From Pedobacter alluvionis (GTDB taxonomy: Bacteria; Bacteroidota; Bacteroidia; Sphingobacteriales; Sphingobacteriaceae): DNA of 64,000 nucleotides. Each line of letters opens with the position of its first letter. The stretch's first letter is position 1. This document shows positions 22,585 through 31,081 of this stretch, piece by piece. Made by a program: the position numbers and the translations under genes. Below the pieces are notes generated by a model, which saw only the letters and a list, made by a program, of their open reading frames with translations, searched no databases and was not told the DNA's origin. Where the stretch lies: NCBI RefSeq assembly GCF_003664035.1, contig NZ_RCCK01000010.1, positions 806,001 to 870,000 on the forward strand, given 5' to 3'.

Positions 22585-23553
22585 TTATTTCGGAAGGGTG
22601 GATAGAAACTTCAGTATTTCATTTCCTATCTCCTGTGCATGGGTTTCTAACGCAAAGTGGCCAGTATCATAAAATTTTACTATTGCGTTAGGAATATCTT
22701 TTTTATAGGCCTCAGCTCCGGCTGGAAGAAAAAATGGATCTTTATTTCCCCACACCGCAAGCAATTTTGGTTTATTGGTTCTAAAATACTTTTGAAACGA
22801 TGGATACAGATCAACATTTGTTTTATAGTCTTTCAACAGGTCAAGCTGAATTTCTGCAGATTCTGGTCTATCCAGAAAATACTGGTCCAAAATGTAAGCT
22901 TCGGGAGCTACAAGCGATGAATCGGTAACACCAGTAAAATACTGGAATTTCGTTCCCTCCTTGCTATAAAAAGACCTTAGCGCATCTCTATTTTCCTGGG
23001 TGTCATTTTCCCAATATTTCTGAATTGGATTCCACCCCGTACTCAATCCTTCTAAGTATGCATTGCCATTCTGCGAAATAATCCCCGTAATTTTCTCTGG
23101 ATTTGCAAGTGCCAGACGAAATCCGGTTGGTGCACCATAATCGAATACATAAATTGCAAACCTTTTTAAACCTAATTCATCAATAAAACCCTGCATTGTT
23201 TTGGCCAGATTTTCAAAAGTATAGGTATAAGTTGTACGATCTGGCAAATCTGTATTTCCAAATCCGGGAAGATCAGGAGCTACAACGTGATATTTTTTGT
23301 TTAACATCGGTATCAGATCGCGGAACATGTGTGATGATGTTGGGTAACCATGCAATAATAATATGGTGGGTGCTCCTGCCGGGCCTGACTCTCTGTAAAA
23401 TACGCCAAGTCCGTTTACATTTACTTTGCGGTGATGAACAACTCCAACTTCTAAAGCAGGACTTGTTTTAACTGTGTTTGATTGTGCCATAGTTTCTGTT
23501 CTCCCTAATAAGCCAGTCATGATGATCGTGAAGGCTATTTTTAGTTTTTTCAT
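22585..23553 (-). CDS. Secreted alpha/beta hydrolase, haloalkane dehalogenase / epoxide hydrolase-like
   Basis: 322 residues with an N-terminal signal peptide (KKLKIAFTIIMTGLLG, cleavage after TMAQ). LLLHGYPTSSHMF near residue 70 is the oxyanion-hole HGYP motif. The nucleophile elbow reads YVFDYGAPTG near 136, with Asp rather than Ser, which points to the haloalkane dehalogenase/epoxide hydrolase side of the family. GNKDPFF near 270 gives the acid and GHFALETH near 297 the histidine. It should act in the periplasm. It is divergently transcribed from a LysR regulator 87 bases away, a classical regulator-target pair; the substrate is unknown. Confidence 0.9.
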   Translation of the reverse strand: MKKLKIAFTIIMTGLLGRTETMAQSNTVKTSPALEVGVVHHRKVNVNGLGVFYRESGPAGAPTILLLHGYPTSSHMFRDLIPMLNKKYHVVAPDLPGFGNTDLPDRTTYTYTFENLAKTMQGFIDELGLKRFAIYVFDYGAPTGFRLALANPEKITGIISQNGNAYLEGLSTGWNPIQKYWENDTQENRDALRSFYSKEGTKFQYFTGVTDSSLVAPEAYILDQYFLDRPESAEIQLDLLKDYKTNVDLYPSFQKYFRTNKPKLLAVWGNKDPFFLPAGAEAYKKDIPNAIVKFYDTGHFALETHAQEIGNEILKFLSTLPK

Positions 23554-23570
23554 TTTTCCTTTTTTTTATT

Positions 23571-23601
23571 CAAAAGTAAACCTGATATTTAATCTTTCAA
23601 A
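23571..23601 (-). promoter_or_regulatory. Promoter of the alpha/beta hydrolase gene
   Basis: On the minus strand TTTG (23601-23598) and TACTTTTG (23578-23571) are 19 bases apart, a full match to the Bacteroidota consensus. The predicted start of transcription is about 12 bases before the hydrolase ATG. The box lies within the region shared with the LysR gene, so LysR binding could control it directly. Confidence 0.8.
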
Positions 23602-23640
23602 ATGATTTATAAAGATATCATGTATCTCAATTTAAGATTT

Positions 23641-24525
23641 ATGAATACGAATGACCTTAATTTATTTGAAGCCGTTGCACATTATGGCAGTTTTACCAAG
23701 GCTGCTGAAGCCATGTTTACCGTTCAATCAAATGTAACTACCCGTATAAAAAATCTGGAAGAGGAGTTTGGCGCACTGCTTTTTACCAGAAACAACCGCA
23801 AAGTCGAATTAACTCCGGAAGGCGAAAAACTGATTCGCTATACCAAGCAAATCAACCACATTCTGGATGAGGCAAAAAGGTCGATTGGTAAAAGTGACAT
23901 TGTAAAGGGCCAGATTAAAATTGGATTTTTGGAAACCATGATGACCCTGAAAGGGCCTGAACTTGTTAATGAACTTGCCTCTAAATTCCCTTTTGTTGAC
24001 CTTGATTTTAGATCCGCGATGAGAGCCAGCTTAATTAGTGATGTGTTGAATTATAAACTGGATGCAGCATTTATCCCTGCTCCACTTGACATTCCTGAAC
24101 TCGAACAAATTAAAATAAAGGATGAACAGGTCGTAATTGTTGCTCCGGCAGATTGTGAAAACCTGGATGTTTTACTTAAAAAAAATCCACTTAAAACAAT
24201 AGTTTTCGATCAAGGCTGCGTCTTTAGAGCTAAACTTGACTCCTGGCTTGTAAGCAAAGGTATTGCCGAATATCATAAAACAGTAATGAATTCCATTGAA
24301 GGCGTTGTAAATTTCATTGAATCTGGTATTGGATTTAGTGTTCTGCCAGAAGAAATCATAAGTACGTTTTATGGTAATAGAAATTTAAAAACATTCCCTC
24401 TGCCAAAGGAGTTGGGACTTATGACAACGATTTTGGTCTACAGAAAAGATGTGCCACTTTCCCCTGCTTTAAAAGCCTTTATCAGCATCAGTGGTGGAAC
24501 AAAAAGTAACAATGTCGATAAATAA
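23641..24525 (+). CDS. LysR family transcriptional regulator
   Basis: 294 residues from ATG 23641, the start that places the helix-turn-helix at the very N-terminus; ATG codons at 23602 and 23620 are alternatives. DLNLFEAVAHYGSFTKAAEAM followed by VQSNVTTRIKNLEEEFG and LFTRNNRKVELTPEG is the LysR DNA-binding domain (residues 3-65). The periplasmic-binding-like effector domain starts near 90 (IKIGFLETMM) and runs to about 285. It probably controls the divergent hydrolase gene and itself; the inducer is unknown. Confidence 0.93.
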   Translation: MNTNDLNLFEAVAHYGSFTKAAEAMFTVQSNVTTRIKNLEEEFGALLFTRNNRKVELTPEGEKLIRYTKQINHILDEAKRSIGKSDIVKGQIKIGFLETMMTLKGPELVNELASKFPFVDLDFRSAMRASLISDVLNYKLDAAFIPAPLDIPELEQIKIKDEQVVIVAPADCENLDVLLKKNPLKTIVFDQGCVFRAKLDSWLVSKGIAEYHKTVMNSIEGVVNFIESGIGFSVLPEEIISTFYGNRNLKTFPLPKELGLMTTILVYRKDVPLSPALKAFISISGGTKSNNVDK

Positions 24526-24931
24526 GATTGCACATTCAAGTTTCAAACTGGGTTTGAAAAGAGGAATCCGCATCGCAATCGTAAAGATATGAGTACTGTT
24601 ACAATTTATGATTATTAAGCTGAAATGATGGATTCGGAATTACTCAAATAAGCTTATCGACATCACGGACTGCCAGGACAGTAGAAGGCTCTGTCCACTT
24701 GCGTCGTTTAACTTAATTTGGTACAACGCAGAAATTCGGAAACAGTTAAAAGCAGCAACAATGAAACTACATCTTTCCTCAAAATAGCGTGGTTATACTA
24801 GGGGTTCATAATTTTTTACTCTAGAGTATAGTTTAGGATACCCATAAAAAATAACTAACAAAGTAATTTCAAATTCAGGAAAGGGATGAAGTATTTATTT
24901 GTAAAGCAATAGGCCGTTAGCTGCGAAAAGA
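24526..24931. other. Intergenic stretch without a recognisable gene
   Basis: About 400 bases between the LysR gene and the convergent acetyltransferase gene. A small hairpin GGACAG / CTGTCC lies at 24676-24696 without a following T run. No open frame longer than about 30 codons shows protein-like composition. It may be decayed DNA. Confidence 0.6.
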
Positions 24932-25438
24932 TTACTTCATCAATTTCCAATAGAACATCTCTTGATCTTCTCCAACTTTCTTAAAATTAAGAAAGGTTAA
25001 TATTTGTTGTGAAGCCAAATTTTCTTTTGAGCAATTCGCAGTAATGGCTTTGATTCCGTTCTGCTTAAATGCCCAATCTATTAGCCCTGAAGCTGCTTCT
25101 TTTGCATATCCTTTTTGAGTTTCACTTTTAATAATCCCATACCCTAGATCAATTTCACCATATTCATTAGGAAGGCCCTTAAATCCAATGTCTCCAATTA
25201 ATGTATTTGTGCTTTTATGGAGAACCATCCAGGACTCAAATCCAGAAGGATATTTTACTTTATTCAAATGATTTAAAATTCTGGGTAAAGTATCCAAAGT
25301 CTCCAAATCCGGCCATCCGTACCCGGGTGTAATACCTAAATCTGCAAGAAATGAAGTTGAACAAGACAGTGCTTCCTCGCAAATCTGTATCGTAAACGGC
25401 AGCAATTTTAATCTATCTGTCTGGATCTGAAGTGACAT
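24932..25438 (-). CDS. GNAT family N-acetyltransferase (RimJ/RimL-like)
   Basis: 168 residues. QTDRLKLLPFT at the N-terminus, LIGDIGFKGLP near residue 91, IDLGYGIIKSETQKGYAKEA near 106-125 (the acetyl-CoA pyrophosphate loop with Q-x-x-G-Y-A) and NLASQQILTFLNFKKVG near 145 are standard for the RimJ/RimL branch. These cytoplasmic enzymes acetylate protein N-termini or small molecules using acetyl-CoA. It is monocistronic, and the gene context gives no clue about substrate. Confidence 0.9.
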   Translation of the reverse strand: MSLQIQTDRLKLLPFTIQICEEALSCSTSFLADLGITPGYGWPDLETLDTLPRILNHLNKVKYPSGFESWMVLHKSTNTLIGDIGFKGLPNEYGEIDLGYGIIKSETQKGYAKEAASGLIDWAFKQNGIKAITANCSKENLASQQILTFLNFKKVGEDQEMFYWKLMK

Positions 25439-25494
25439 AAACCTAAATGCCTTGTTGATGTTGATTAAATTTAATGAAGCACAATGTTAATCAA

Positions 25495-25608
25495 TTATTC
25501 CCAATCGACTATATATATGCCATATTTTGTAAGATATTGAAGGAAAAACAAGTTGACTTTCTTCACCGCGGAATCGTAGCTAAACGGTATTACTGGGGGG
25601 TACTTCAT
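25495..25608 (-). pseudogene. Fragment of a second DUF1348 gene
   Basis: The minus strand from ATG 25608 reads [15 protein letters not shown], matching [14 protein letters not shown] at the start of the DUF1348 gene 3.3 kb away. At the DNA level about 38 bases (25559-25596 against 22214-22251) differ at only about four positions. Similarity then stops and the frame ends after 37 codons. This is the 5' relic of a duplicated or recombined copy. Confidence 0.75.
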
Positions 25609-25838
25609 TGCTACCAACTACAGCAATGAGATCGGTGTCGTTAAGAATAGCAGTATTATAGAACGATTTTACAGAAGCGGAATATACCTTCGCTTTCTAT
25701 CAGATTAAACCAATTTTAATAACATTCTAGTTTAGTGGAATTGCCTCATTTGCTTCTTATGTGTATAAAATATCCCTAACCTGATTGTCATTTACATTTT
25801 AGTTCCGTTTTTTTAGAAAACATCGATTTGTTAGTAAT

Positions 25839-25877
25839 ACTATCATTTGTAATTATTTTGTAATTATAAATGATAGT
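25839..25877. promoter_or_regulatory. 39-base palindrome upstream of the TetR gene, candidate operator
   Basis: ACTATCATTT (25839-25848) is exactly complementary to AAATGATAGT (25868-25877), and inner TAATTA blocks extend the symmetry. Its centre is about 68 bases before the regulator ATG. The size and position fit a TetR-family operator for autoregulation of the secretion operon. A role as a terminator is less likely because no gene ends just before it. Confidence 0.55.
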
Positions 25878-25925
25878 TACGCTTTTTTACTTCTTGTTGT
25901 TTTATTTTGTGGTTTACTATTGATA

Positions 25926-26606
25926 ATGGAAGTATTACTTAAATTTAAGCTAAACGAGCATCTCTATCTTCGCGATCCGGAACAGACCGCAATTGGAAAA
26001 GCTATTGTGAGTAACGCAATTGAACTCATCTTTGAGATTGGATTTGAGCAGTTTACATTTAAAAAACTGGCCAGCAGAATCAACTCTACCGAGCCTACTA
26101 TTTACCGCTATTTTACCTCTAAGTATAAATTGCTTACCTACATCCTCAATTGGTACTGGACGTATCTCGAGTATGTCTGTAAAATGCATTTGGTCGAGGT
26201 AAATGATCCTACAAAAAAAATGATTTTGATTTTGGAGATCATTACCCACCATATCAATCATCATACCCAACTGCATGATTATAACCTTGATCATCTTCAC
26301 CTTATTGTAATTTCTGAAAGCAGCAAATCATATCTGGTAAAAGAGGTGGATGAAATTAATAATGACATGATGTTTGCACCCTTGAAAAGCCTGTGCTTGT
26401 TTATCAGTGAGGTCATTCTTAAACTCGAGCCTCATTTTCCCTATCCGCGATCTTTAGCGAGTACGCTGTTAGAAACTGCTCACAATCAGCACTTTTTTAG
26501 CGAGCATTTGCCTAAACTTACCGATAATGCATCCAGGGAAAATCATAAAGATTATGTGCTTAAATATTTAACCCGATTAACTTTTTATACCGTTAAACCA
26601 GCTTAA
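25926..26606 (+). CDS. TetR/AcrR family transcriptional regulator
   Basis: 226 residues from ATG 25926 (a TTG two codons upstream is possible). The helix-turn-helix covers about residues 24-70: AIVSNAIELIFEIGFEQFTF, KKLASRINSTEPTIYRYF and TSKYKLLTYIL. The rest is an alpha-helical ligand domain rich in histidines (ITHHINHHTQLH). The start codon of the ABC gene is 2 bases after its stop, so the regulator leads the ABC-HlyD-TolC operon and probably represses it. The palindrome at 25839-25877 is the likely binding site. Confidence 0.9.
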   Translation: MEVLLKFKLNEHLYLRDPEQTAIGKAIVSNAIELIFEIGFEQFTFKKLASRINSTEPTIYRYFTSKYKLLTYILNWYWTYLEYVCKMHLVEVNDPTKKMILILEIITHHINHHTQLHDYNLDHLHLIVISESSKSYLVKEVDEINNDMMFAPLKSLCLFISEVILKLEPHFPYPRSLASTLLETAHNQHFFSEHLPKLTDNASRENHKDYVLKYLTRLTFYTVKPA

Positions 26607-26607
26607 T

Positions 26608-28281
26608 ATGTACCACGAAAAAGATTTTACGGTCAGCAGCAGAGCACTATTTAAATACATTACCAAAGAGAAGAAAGATGTTACAGCCATCTATGTATAT
26701 GCCATTTTAAGTGGCTTGGTTCAGTTGAGCATTCCATTGGGTATACAGGCCATTGTAAGTTTTGTAATGGGGGCAACCATGGTAACTTCTCTTTACTTAC
26801 TTATTGGTTTTGTAGTATTGGGCACTTTTTTAGCGGGTTTTTTTAGGGTTAAGGTGATGCAGATTATTGAGAAAATTCAGCAAAAAATATTTGTGGAATA
26901 CTCCATTGCCTTTGCAAATAAAATCCCAAAGATTAACTTATCGTCTGCAAAAAAATACTTTCTTCCGGAGTTGGTTAACCGTTTTTTCGATACTCAAAAT
27001 CTGCAAAAAGGAATCTCCAAGATATTGTTAGATATTCCAACGGCGCTAATTCAGATTTCGTTTGGTATTTTACTGCTGTCTTTTTACCATCCGTGGTTTT
27101 TGGTTTTTGGCGCATTGGTGGTCATCATTGTTATTGTAATCTTTAGGTTTACCATGAATTCGGGTATTCGCTCTAGTTTAGAGGAGAGCGATAAAAAGTA
27201 CGAGGTGGCTTCCTGGTTAGAAGATGTAGCCAGCGCTATTAAGACCTTCAAAATTAACGCTAAATCCGATATGCACCTAACAGGTACCGATGAGCGGGTG
27301 GTGAGTTATCTCGAACATCGTACCGATCATTTTAAAGTGTTAGAGTTTCAATATAAAGCAATTATAGGTTTTAAGGTTGTTATCACCCTGGTTATGTTGG
27401 CTATTGGTACCTATTTATTGGTAGATCAAAAGCTAAACATTGGTGCGTTTATTGCCACAGAAATTGTGGTACTCACCATCATGAATGCGGTAGAAAAACT
27501 GATTATAAGTTTAGAAAGCTATTATGATGTAATTGCGGCATTGGTTAAGCTGAATAAGGTTACCGAGTTAGGAGAAGAGAACAGTGGCGAAATTGTACTG
27601 GAACAAGAAAACCGCGGCTTATCGGTAAAATTAAAAGATGTAAACTTTGCCTTCAACGATCAAAAACCCATCTTAAAAAATATTAATTTCGAAATTCAGC
27701 CCAATACCATTAACGTAATATCTGGTAGTTTGGGCGCAGGAAAAACAACATTGCTTAATGTAATGGCTGGTTTTTACGAAACCATTTCTGGCGTTATCAT
27801 GTACGATAAGATCCCGTTCAAAAACCTCAATAAAATGGCTCTGCGAGATAGGATAGGACTATACACGCACGATATGGTGATTGTTAAAGGTACTTTGTTA
27901 GAGAATATTCTATTAGGCAGAAATGATATCAGTACCGAAGAGATCATGGATTTGTGTGAGCAAATTGGTTTAGAAAACTTATCAAGCCAGTTTAGCAATG
28001 GTTTTGATACGCAATTAAGCGAAACCGATACCGAAGTTTCTTACAGCGGGAAGAAAAAAATTACACTCTTGCGTGCTTTACTGGGTAAAAATAGATTAAT
28101 TATGCTGGAAGATCCATTATATGGTATGGATGATGTATTTAAACGAAAGATGGTTAGTTACCTTAACAGTATCAAACAGCACACTACCGTTATCATTGTA
28201 TCTAAAGCGCAAGAGCTACTTGCTATTGCAGATCAAAAGCTACGGTTAACCGATGGTACTATTGAAATCGATCAAATCTAA
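26608..28281 (+). CDS. ABC transporter, fused membrane and ATPase domains, with a degenerate ATPase
   Basis: 557 residues. The first 320 form a type I exporter membrane domain with about six helices and no peptidase domain. The ATPase has a good Walker A (GSLGAGKTT near 373). Other motifs are off consensus: the Q-loop region reads GLYTHDM, the signature reads YSGKKK instead of LSGGQ, Walker B reads LIMLEDP with Asp and Glu exchanged, and the switch histidine is missing (IIVSKAQE). It belongs to a secretion unit with the HlyD and TolC proteins that follow. Either it hydrolyses ATP slowly, or the cargo path is driven differently. The substrate is unknown. Confidence 0.9.
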   Translation: MYHEKDFTVSSRALFKYITKEKKDVTAIYVYAILSGLVQLSIPLGIQAIVSFVMGATMVTSLYLLIGFVVLGTFLAGFFRVKVMQIIEKIQQKIFVEYSIAFANKIPKINLSSAKKYFLPELVNRFFDTQNLQKGISKILLDIPTALIQISFGILLLSFYHPWFLVFGALVVIIVIVIFRFTMNSGIRSSLEESDKKYEVASWLEDVASAIKTFKINAKSDMHLTGTDERVVSYLEHRTDHFKVLEFQYKAIIGFKVVITLVMLAIGTYLLVDQKLNIGAFIATEIVVLTIMNAVEKLIISLESYYDVIAALVKLNKVTELGEENSGEIVLEQENRGLSVKLKDVNFAFNDQKPILKNINFEIQPNTINVISGSLGAGKTTLLNVMAGFYETISGVIMYDKIPFKNLNKMALRDRIGLYTHDMVIVKGTLLENILLGRNDISTEEIMDLCEQIGLENLSSQFSNGFDTQLSETDTEVSYSGKKKITLLRALLGKNRLIMLEDPLYGMDDVFKRKMVSYLNSIKQHTTVIIVSKAQELLAIADQKLRLTDGTIEIDQI

Positions 28282-28292
28282 TTTATTACATC

Positions 28293-29609
28293 ATGAAAAT
28301 CCAATCTTTCGATAAGATCTATCACATTCATAAAGATTCCCGTGTAAAGCGATGGTTTTACATTTTCATCATTTTGTGCGTGGTAGTACTTTTTTTACCA
28401 TGGACCCAGAATATCCACTTAAGGGGTAATGTAAGCACGCTTTACCAAGAACAGCGTCCGCAACAGCTTAACTCACCAATTCCTGGCCGCATTACCAAAT
28501 GGCACATTAAAAATGGCGATTACGTTAAAAAAGGCGATACCATTTTGCAGCTTGCAGAGGTAAAAGAAGATTATTTAGATCCTCAGTTACTTCAGCGTAC
28601 CAGGGAGCAAGTTACAGCAAAGAAAGGCGTTAGAGATTATTACCAGGCTAAAATTGGTACAACCAACACACAGCTGGCGGCAATAAATGCATCCAGAACA
28701 CTCAAACTAGCGCAGTTGAAAATTAAAATTGCCCAGTTAAATAACAAAGTTACGGCAGAATTGGCAGAGTTTGCCGCGGTAAACAACGAGCTTAAGCTTA
28801 GCGAAGACCAGTACAACAGGCAGAAGAAAATGTACGATGAGGGCTTGGTTTCACTTACTCAATTCCAACAAAGAAGTGTATCCTATCAAAATGCACTTGC
28901 TAAGAAAACTGCTGTAGAGAATAAGTTGGCACAAACACGTCAGGAAATTACTACCGTTAACATCGAGCAGAATGCTACCATTCAGGATTATATGGAGAAA
29001 GTAAGCAAAACCGAAGGTGAACGATTTTTGAGCATGGGGCAAATTCAGGGGAGTAGTGGAGAAATTGCCAAGCTGGAAAACCAGGCGGCTAATTATCAGG
29101 CCAGACAAGGATTGTACGCTATTGTGGCCTCGCAAGACGGGCAAGTGGTGCAACTAAATAAAGCTGGTATTGGCGAAATTTTAAAAGAAACCGAAAGCAT
29201 TGGTACCATTGTGCCTAAAAAGGTAGATTATGCCGTAGAAATTTATGTTAAGCCAGTAGATTTACCACTACTGCGCATAGGGCAAAAGCTGATGTGTGTT
29301 TTCGATGGTTTTCCAGCTATTGTGTTCTCTGGCTGGCCAGATTCCAGCTACGGAACGTTTTCTGGCAAAGTAATCGCCATAGAAAATAACATTAATGCCA
29401 ACGGTCTTTTCAAGGCCCTGGTTATAGAAGATAAAGGCCAAAAACCGTGGCCGCCCCAAATTAAGATGGGTGCGGGAGTAAAAGGTATTGCCATCCTTAA
29501 CGATGTGCCTGTTTGGTACGAGTTGTGGCGGAATATTAACGGTTTCCCACCAGATTATTATGGTTTGAAAACAGAAAAATCGAAATCAGCAGATGAAAAA
29601 TCTAAATAA
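28293..29609 (+). CDS. HlyD family membrane fusion protein
   Basis: 438 residues. One membrane helix near 24-43 (FYIFIILCVVVLFLPW) anchors it to the inner membrane. A split biotinyl/lipoyl-like domain is visible at PIPGRITKWHIKNGDYVKKG near 63-82 and again at IVASQDGQVVQLNKAG near 277. Between them lies a long coiled-coil hairpin (about 100-265) that reaches toward the outer membrane protein. It lies 11 bases after the ABC gene and overlaps the TolC-like gene by 17 bases, so all three are probably made together. Confidence 0.93.
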   Translation: MKIQSFDKIYHIHKDSRVKRWFYIFIILCVVVLFLPWTQNIHLRGNVSTLYQEQRPQQLNSPIPGRITKWHIKNGDYVKKGDTILQLAEVKEDYLDPQLLQRTREQVTAKKGVRDYYQAKIGTTNTQLAAINASRTLKLAQLKIKIAQLNNKVTAELAEFAAVNNELKLSEDQYNRQKKMYDEGLVSLTQFQQRSVSYQNALAKKTAVENKLAQTRQEITTVNIEQNATIQDYMEKVSKTEGERFLSMGQIQGSSGEIAKLENQAANYQARQGLYAIVASQDGQVVQLNKAGIGEILKETESIGTIVPKKVDYAVEIYVKPVDLPLLRIGQKLMCVFDGFPAIVFSGWPDSSYGTFSGKVIAIENNINANGLFKALVIEDKGQKPWPPQIKMGAGVKGIAILNDVPVWYELWRNINGFPPDYYGLKTEKSKSADEKSK

Positions 29610-30999
29610 AACATGGATCATCTTCCTTTTATGGAGTATTGCCCAGGTTTCTGCTGCGCAGGATACATTACGGCTTTCACACCCCGAGTTTTTATCCATT
29701 GTAAAAAAATACCATCCACTTGCTTTTAAATATAGGTTGCAAAATAACATTACAGAGGCAGAGGTTTTAAAGGCAAGGGGTAATTTTGATCCGGTAGTGG
29801 ATGCCAAAAAGGGCGGGAAAACCATTGATGGAACGAATTATTACGAACAAAGTAATGCCGGATTGGTTATTCCAACCTGGTATGGAATAGAAGTAAGCGG
29901 GAGTTACAACTATATTGACGGGCAACGCCTAAACAATAGCGATACGCGTGGCGGATTATATCAATTTGGCTTAACTATACCTTTGGCTAAGAACTTAATT
30001 TATGATAAACGCAGGGCAATGCTCGATCAGGCGAAGTTTGCGCAGGTAATGACGGCAGCAGAACAGCAGGTGCTTACCAACGAGCTGTTTAGAGATGCCG
30101 AGAATGCCTATTGGCAGTGGGTAAAATGTTATGAATTATATTTAGTACAAAAAAGGGCTGTTGCCATTAACCAAAATCGCTTGTCATTAACTTTAAAAAC
30201 TTTTCAGTATGGCGAGCGGGCAGCAATAGATACAACAGAAACGTTATCTCAATTGCGTGGTTTCGAACTGGAAAAGGAAGATGCCTATTTGCAGTATGTT
30301 AAAGCTACTATGGATCTTTCTGTGTATTTATGGAAAGAAGGTCAGCAACCATTTGAAATTACCAAACCCCTTTTGCCTTCTGAAAGCATTACCGTAAGCG
30401 AAGCATACGATCGCTATTCAGCGCTGATTGCGCAATTGAACGCTCAGCCTGTTAATTCGCACTTATCGTTAGTTTACTACCAGCAAAAGCAAAAAATACT
30501 GGAAAGCGAACGTAAGTTGAAATGGCAGAGCTTTTTACCAAAGATCGATTTTACCTACAACTTCTTTAATAAGGAAAATTATCAAACTACGCTTTTTCCC
30601 CTTTTCCAAAACAACTACCAGTATGGGTTAAAATTAGAAATACCGATATTTTTAAGGCAGGCAAGGGCAGATTATAGTCAGGCAAAAATGAAAGTGATGC
30701 AAAACCGGTTAGATGCCGATTTAAAACGCCAGGAGCTTAATGCAAAGATTAGCAATTATAGCAACGAAGTGGTTAATTACCGCAATCAAATTAAGATTGC
30801 ACAACAAAATATCGGAAATTATAATCGCTTACTACAGGCAGAGGAAACAAAATATCAAAATGGAGAAAGTTCTCTGTTTTTGATCAATAGCCGGGAAAAC
30901 AAATTGATAGATGCGCAGGAGAAGATGCTCGAGCTGCGGTTTAAATTCCTTAAAAGTTACAACGAACTTAAATTTATGAGCGCTAGTTTTGGCGGCTAG
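29593..30999 (+). CDS. TolC family outer membrane efflux protein
   Basis: 468 residues with a signal peptide (TWIIFLLWSIAQVSAAQ, cleavage near residue 22). Two structural repeats of long helices plus beta segments, near 40-240 and 280-460, are characteristic of TolC/OEP proteins. Typical pieces are LRLSHPEFLSIVKKYHP at the start of repeat one and ARADYSQAKMKVMQNRLDAD in repeat two. It forms the outer membrane exit duct for the ABC-HlyD pair. It is the last gene of the operon and converges on the cyclase gene. Confidence 0.93.
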   Translation: MKNLNKTWIIFLLWSIAQVSAAQDTLRLSHPEFLSIVKKYHPLAFKYRLQNNITEAEVLKARGNFDPVVDAKKGGKTIDGTNYYEQSNAGLVIPTWYGIEVSGSYNYIDGQRLNNSDTRGGLYQFGLTIPLAKNLIYDKRRAMLDQAKFAQVMTAAEQQVLTNELFRDAENAYWQWVKCYELYLVQKRAVAINQNRLSLTLKTFQYGERAAIDTTETLSQLRGFELEKEDAYLQYVKATMDLSVYLWKEGQQPFEITKPLLPSESITVSEAYDRYSALIAQLNAQPVNSHLSLVYYQQKQKILESERKLKWQSFLPKIDFTYNFFNKENYQTTLFPLFQNNYQYGLKLEIPIFLRQARADYSQAKMKVMQNRLDADLKRQELNAKISNYSNEVVNYRNQIKIAQQNIGNYNRLLQAEETKYQNGESSLFLINSRENKLIDAQEKMLELRFKFLKSYNELKFMSASFGG

Positions 31000-31081
31000 A
31001 GTCTTTAAAATACTCAAATTTCAATAACAAGTAAATCCTTTTAGAATTGAAGTCGACATCAGATCCAATGATTATTTGTTG

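Noticed and set aside
24676..24696. Hairpin GGACAG/CTGTCC as a terminator of the LysR gene
   Set aside because: It lies about 150 bases after the stop codon and no T run follows.
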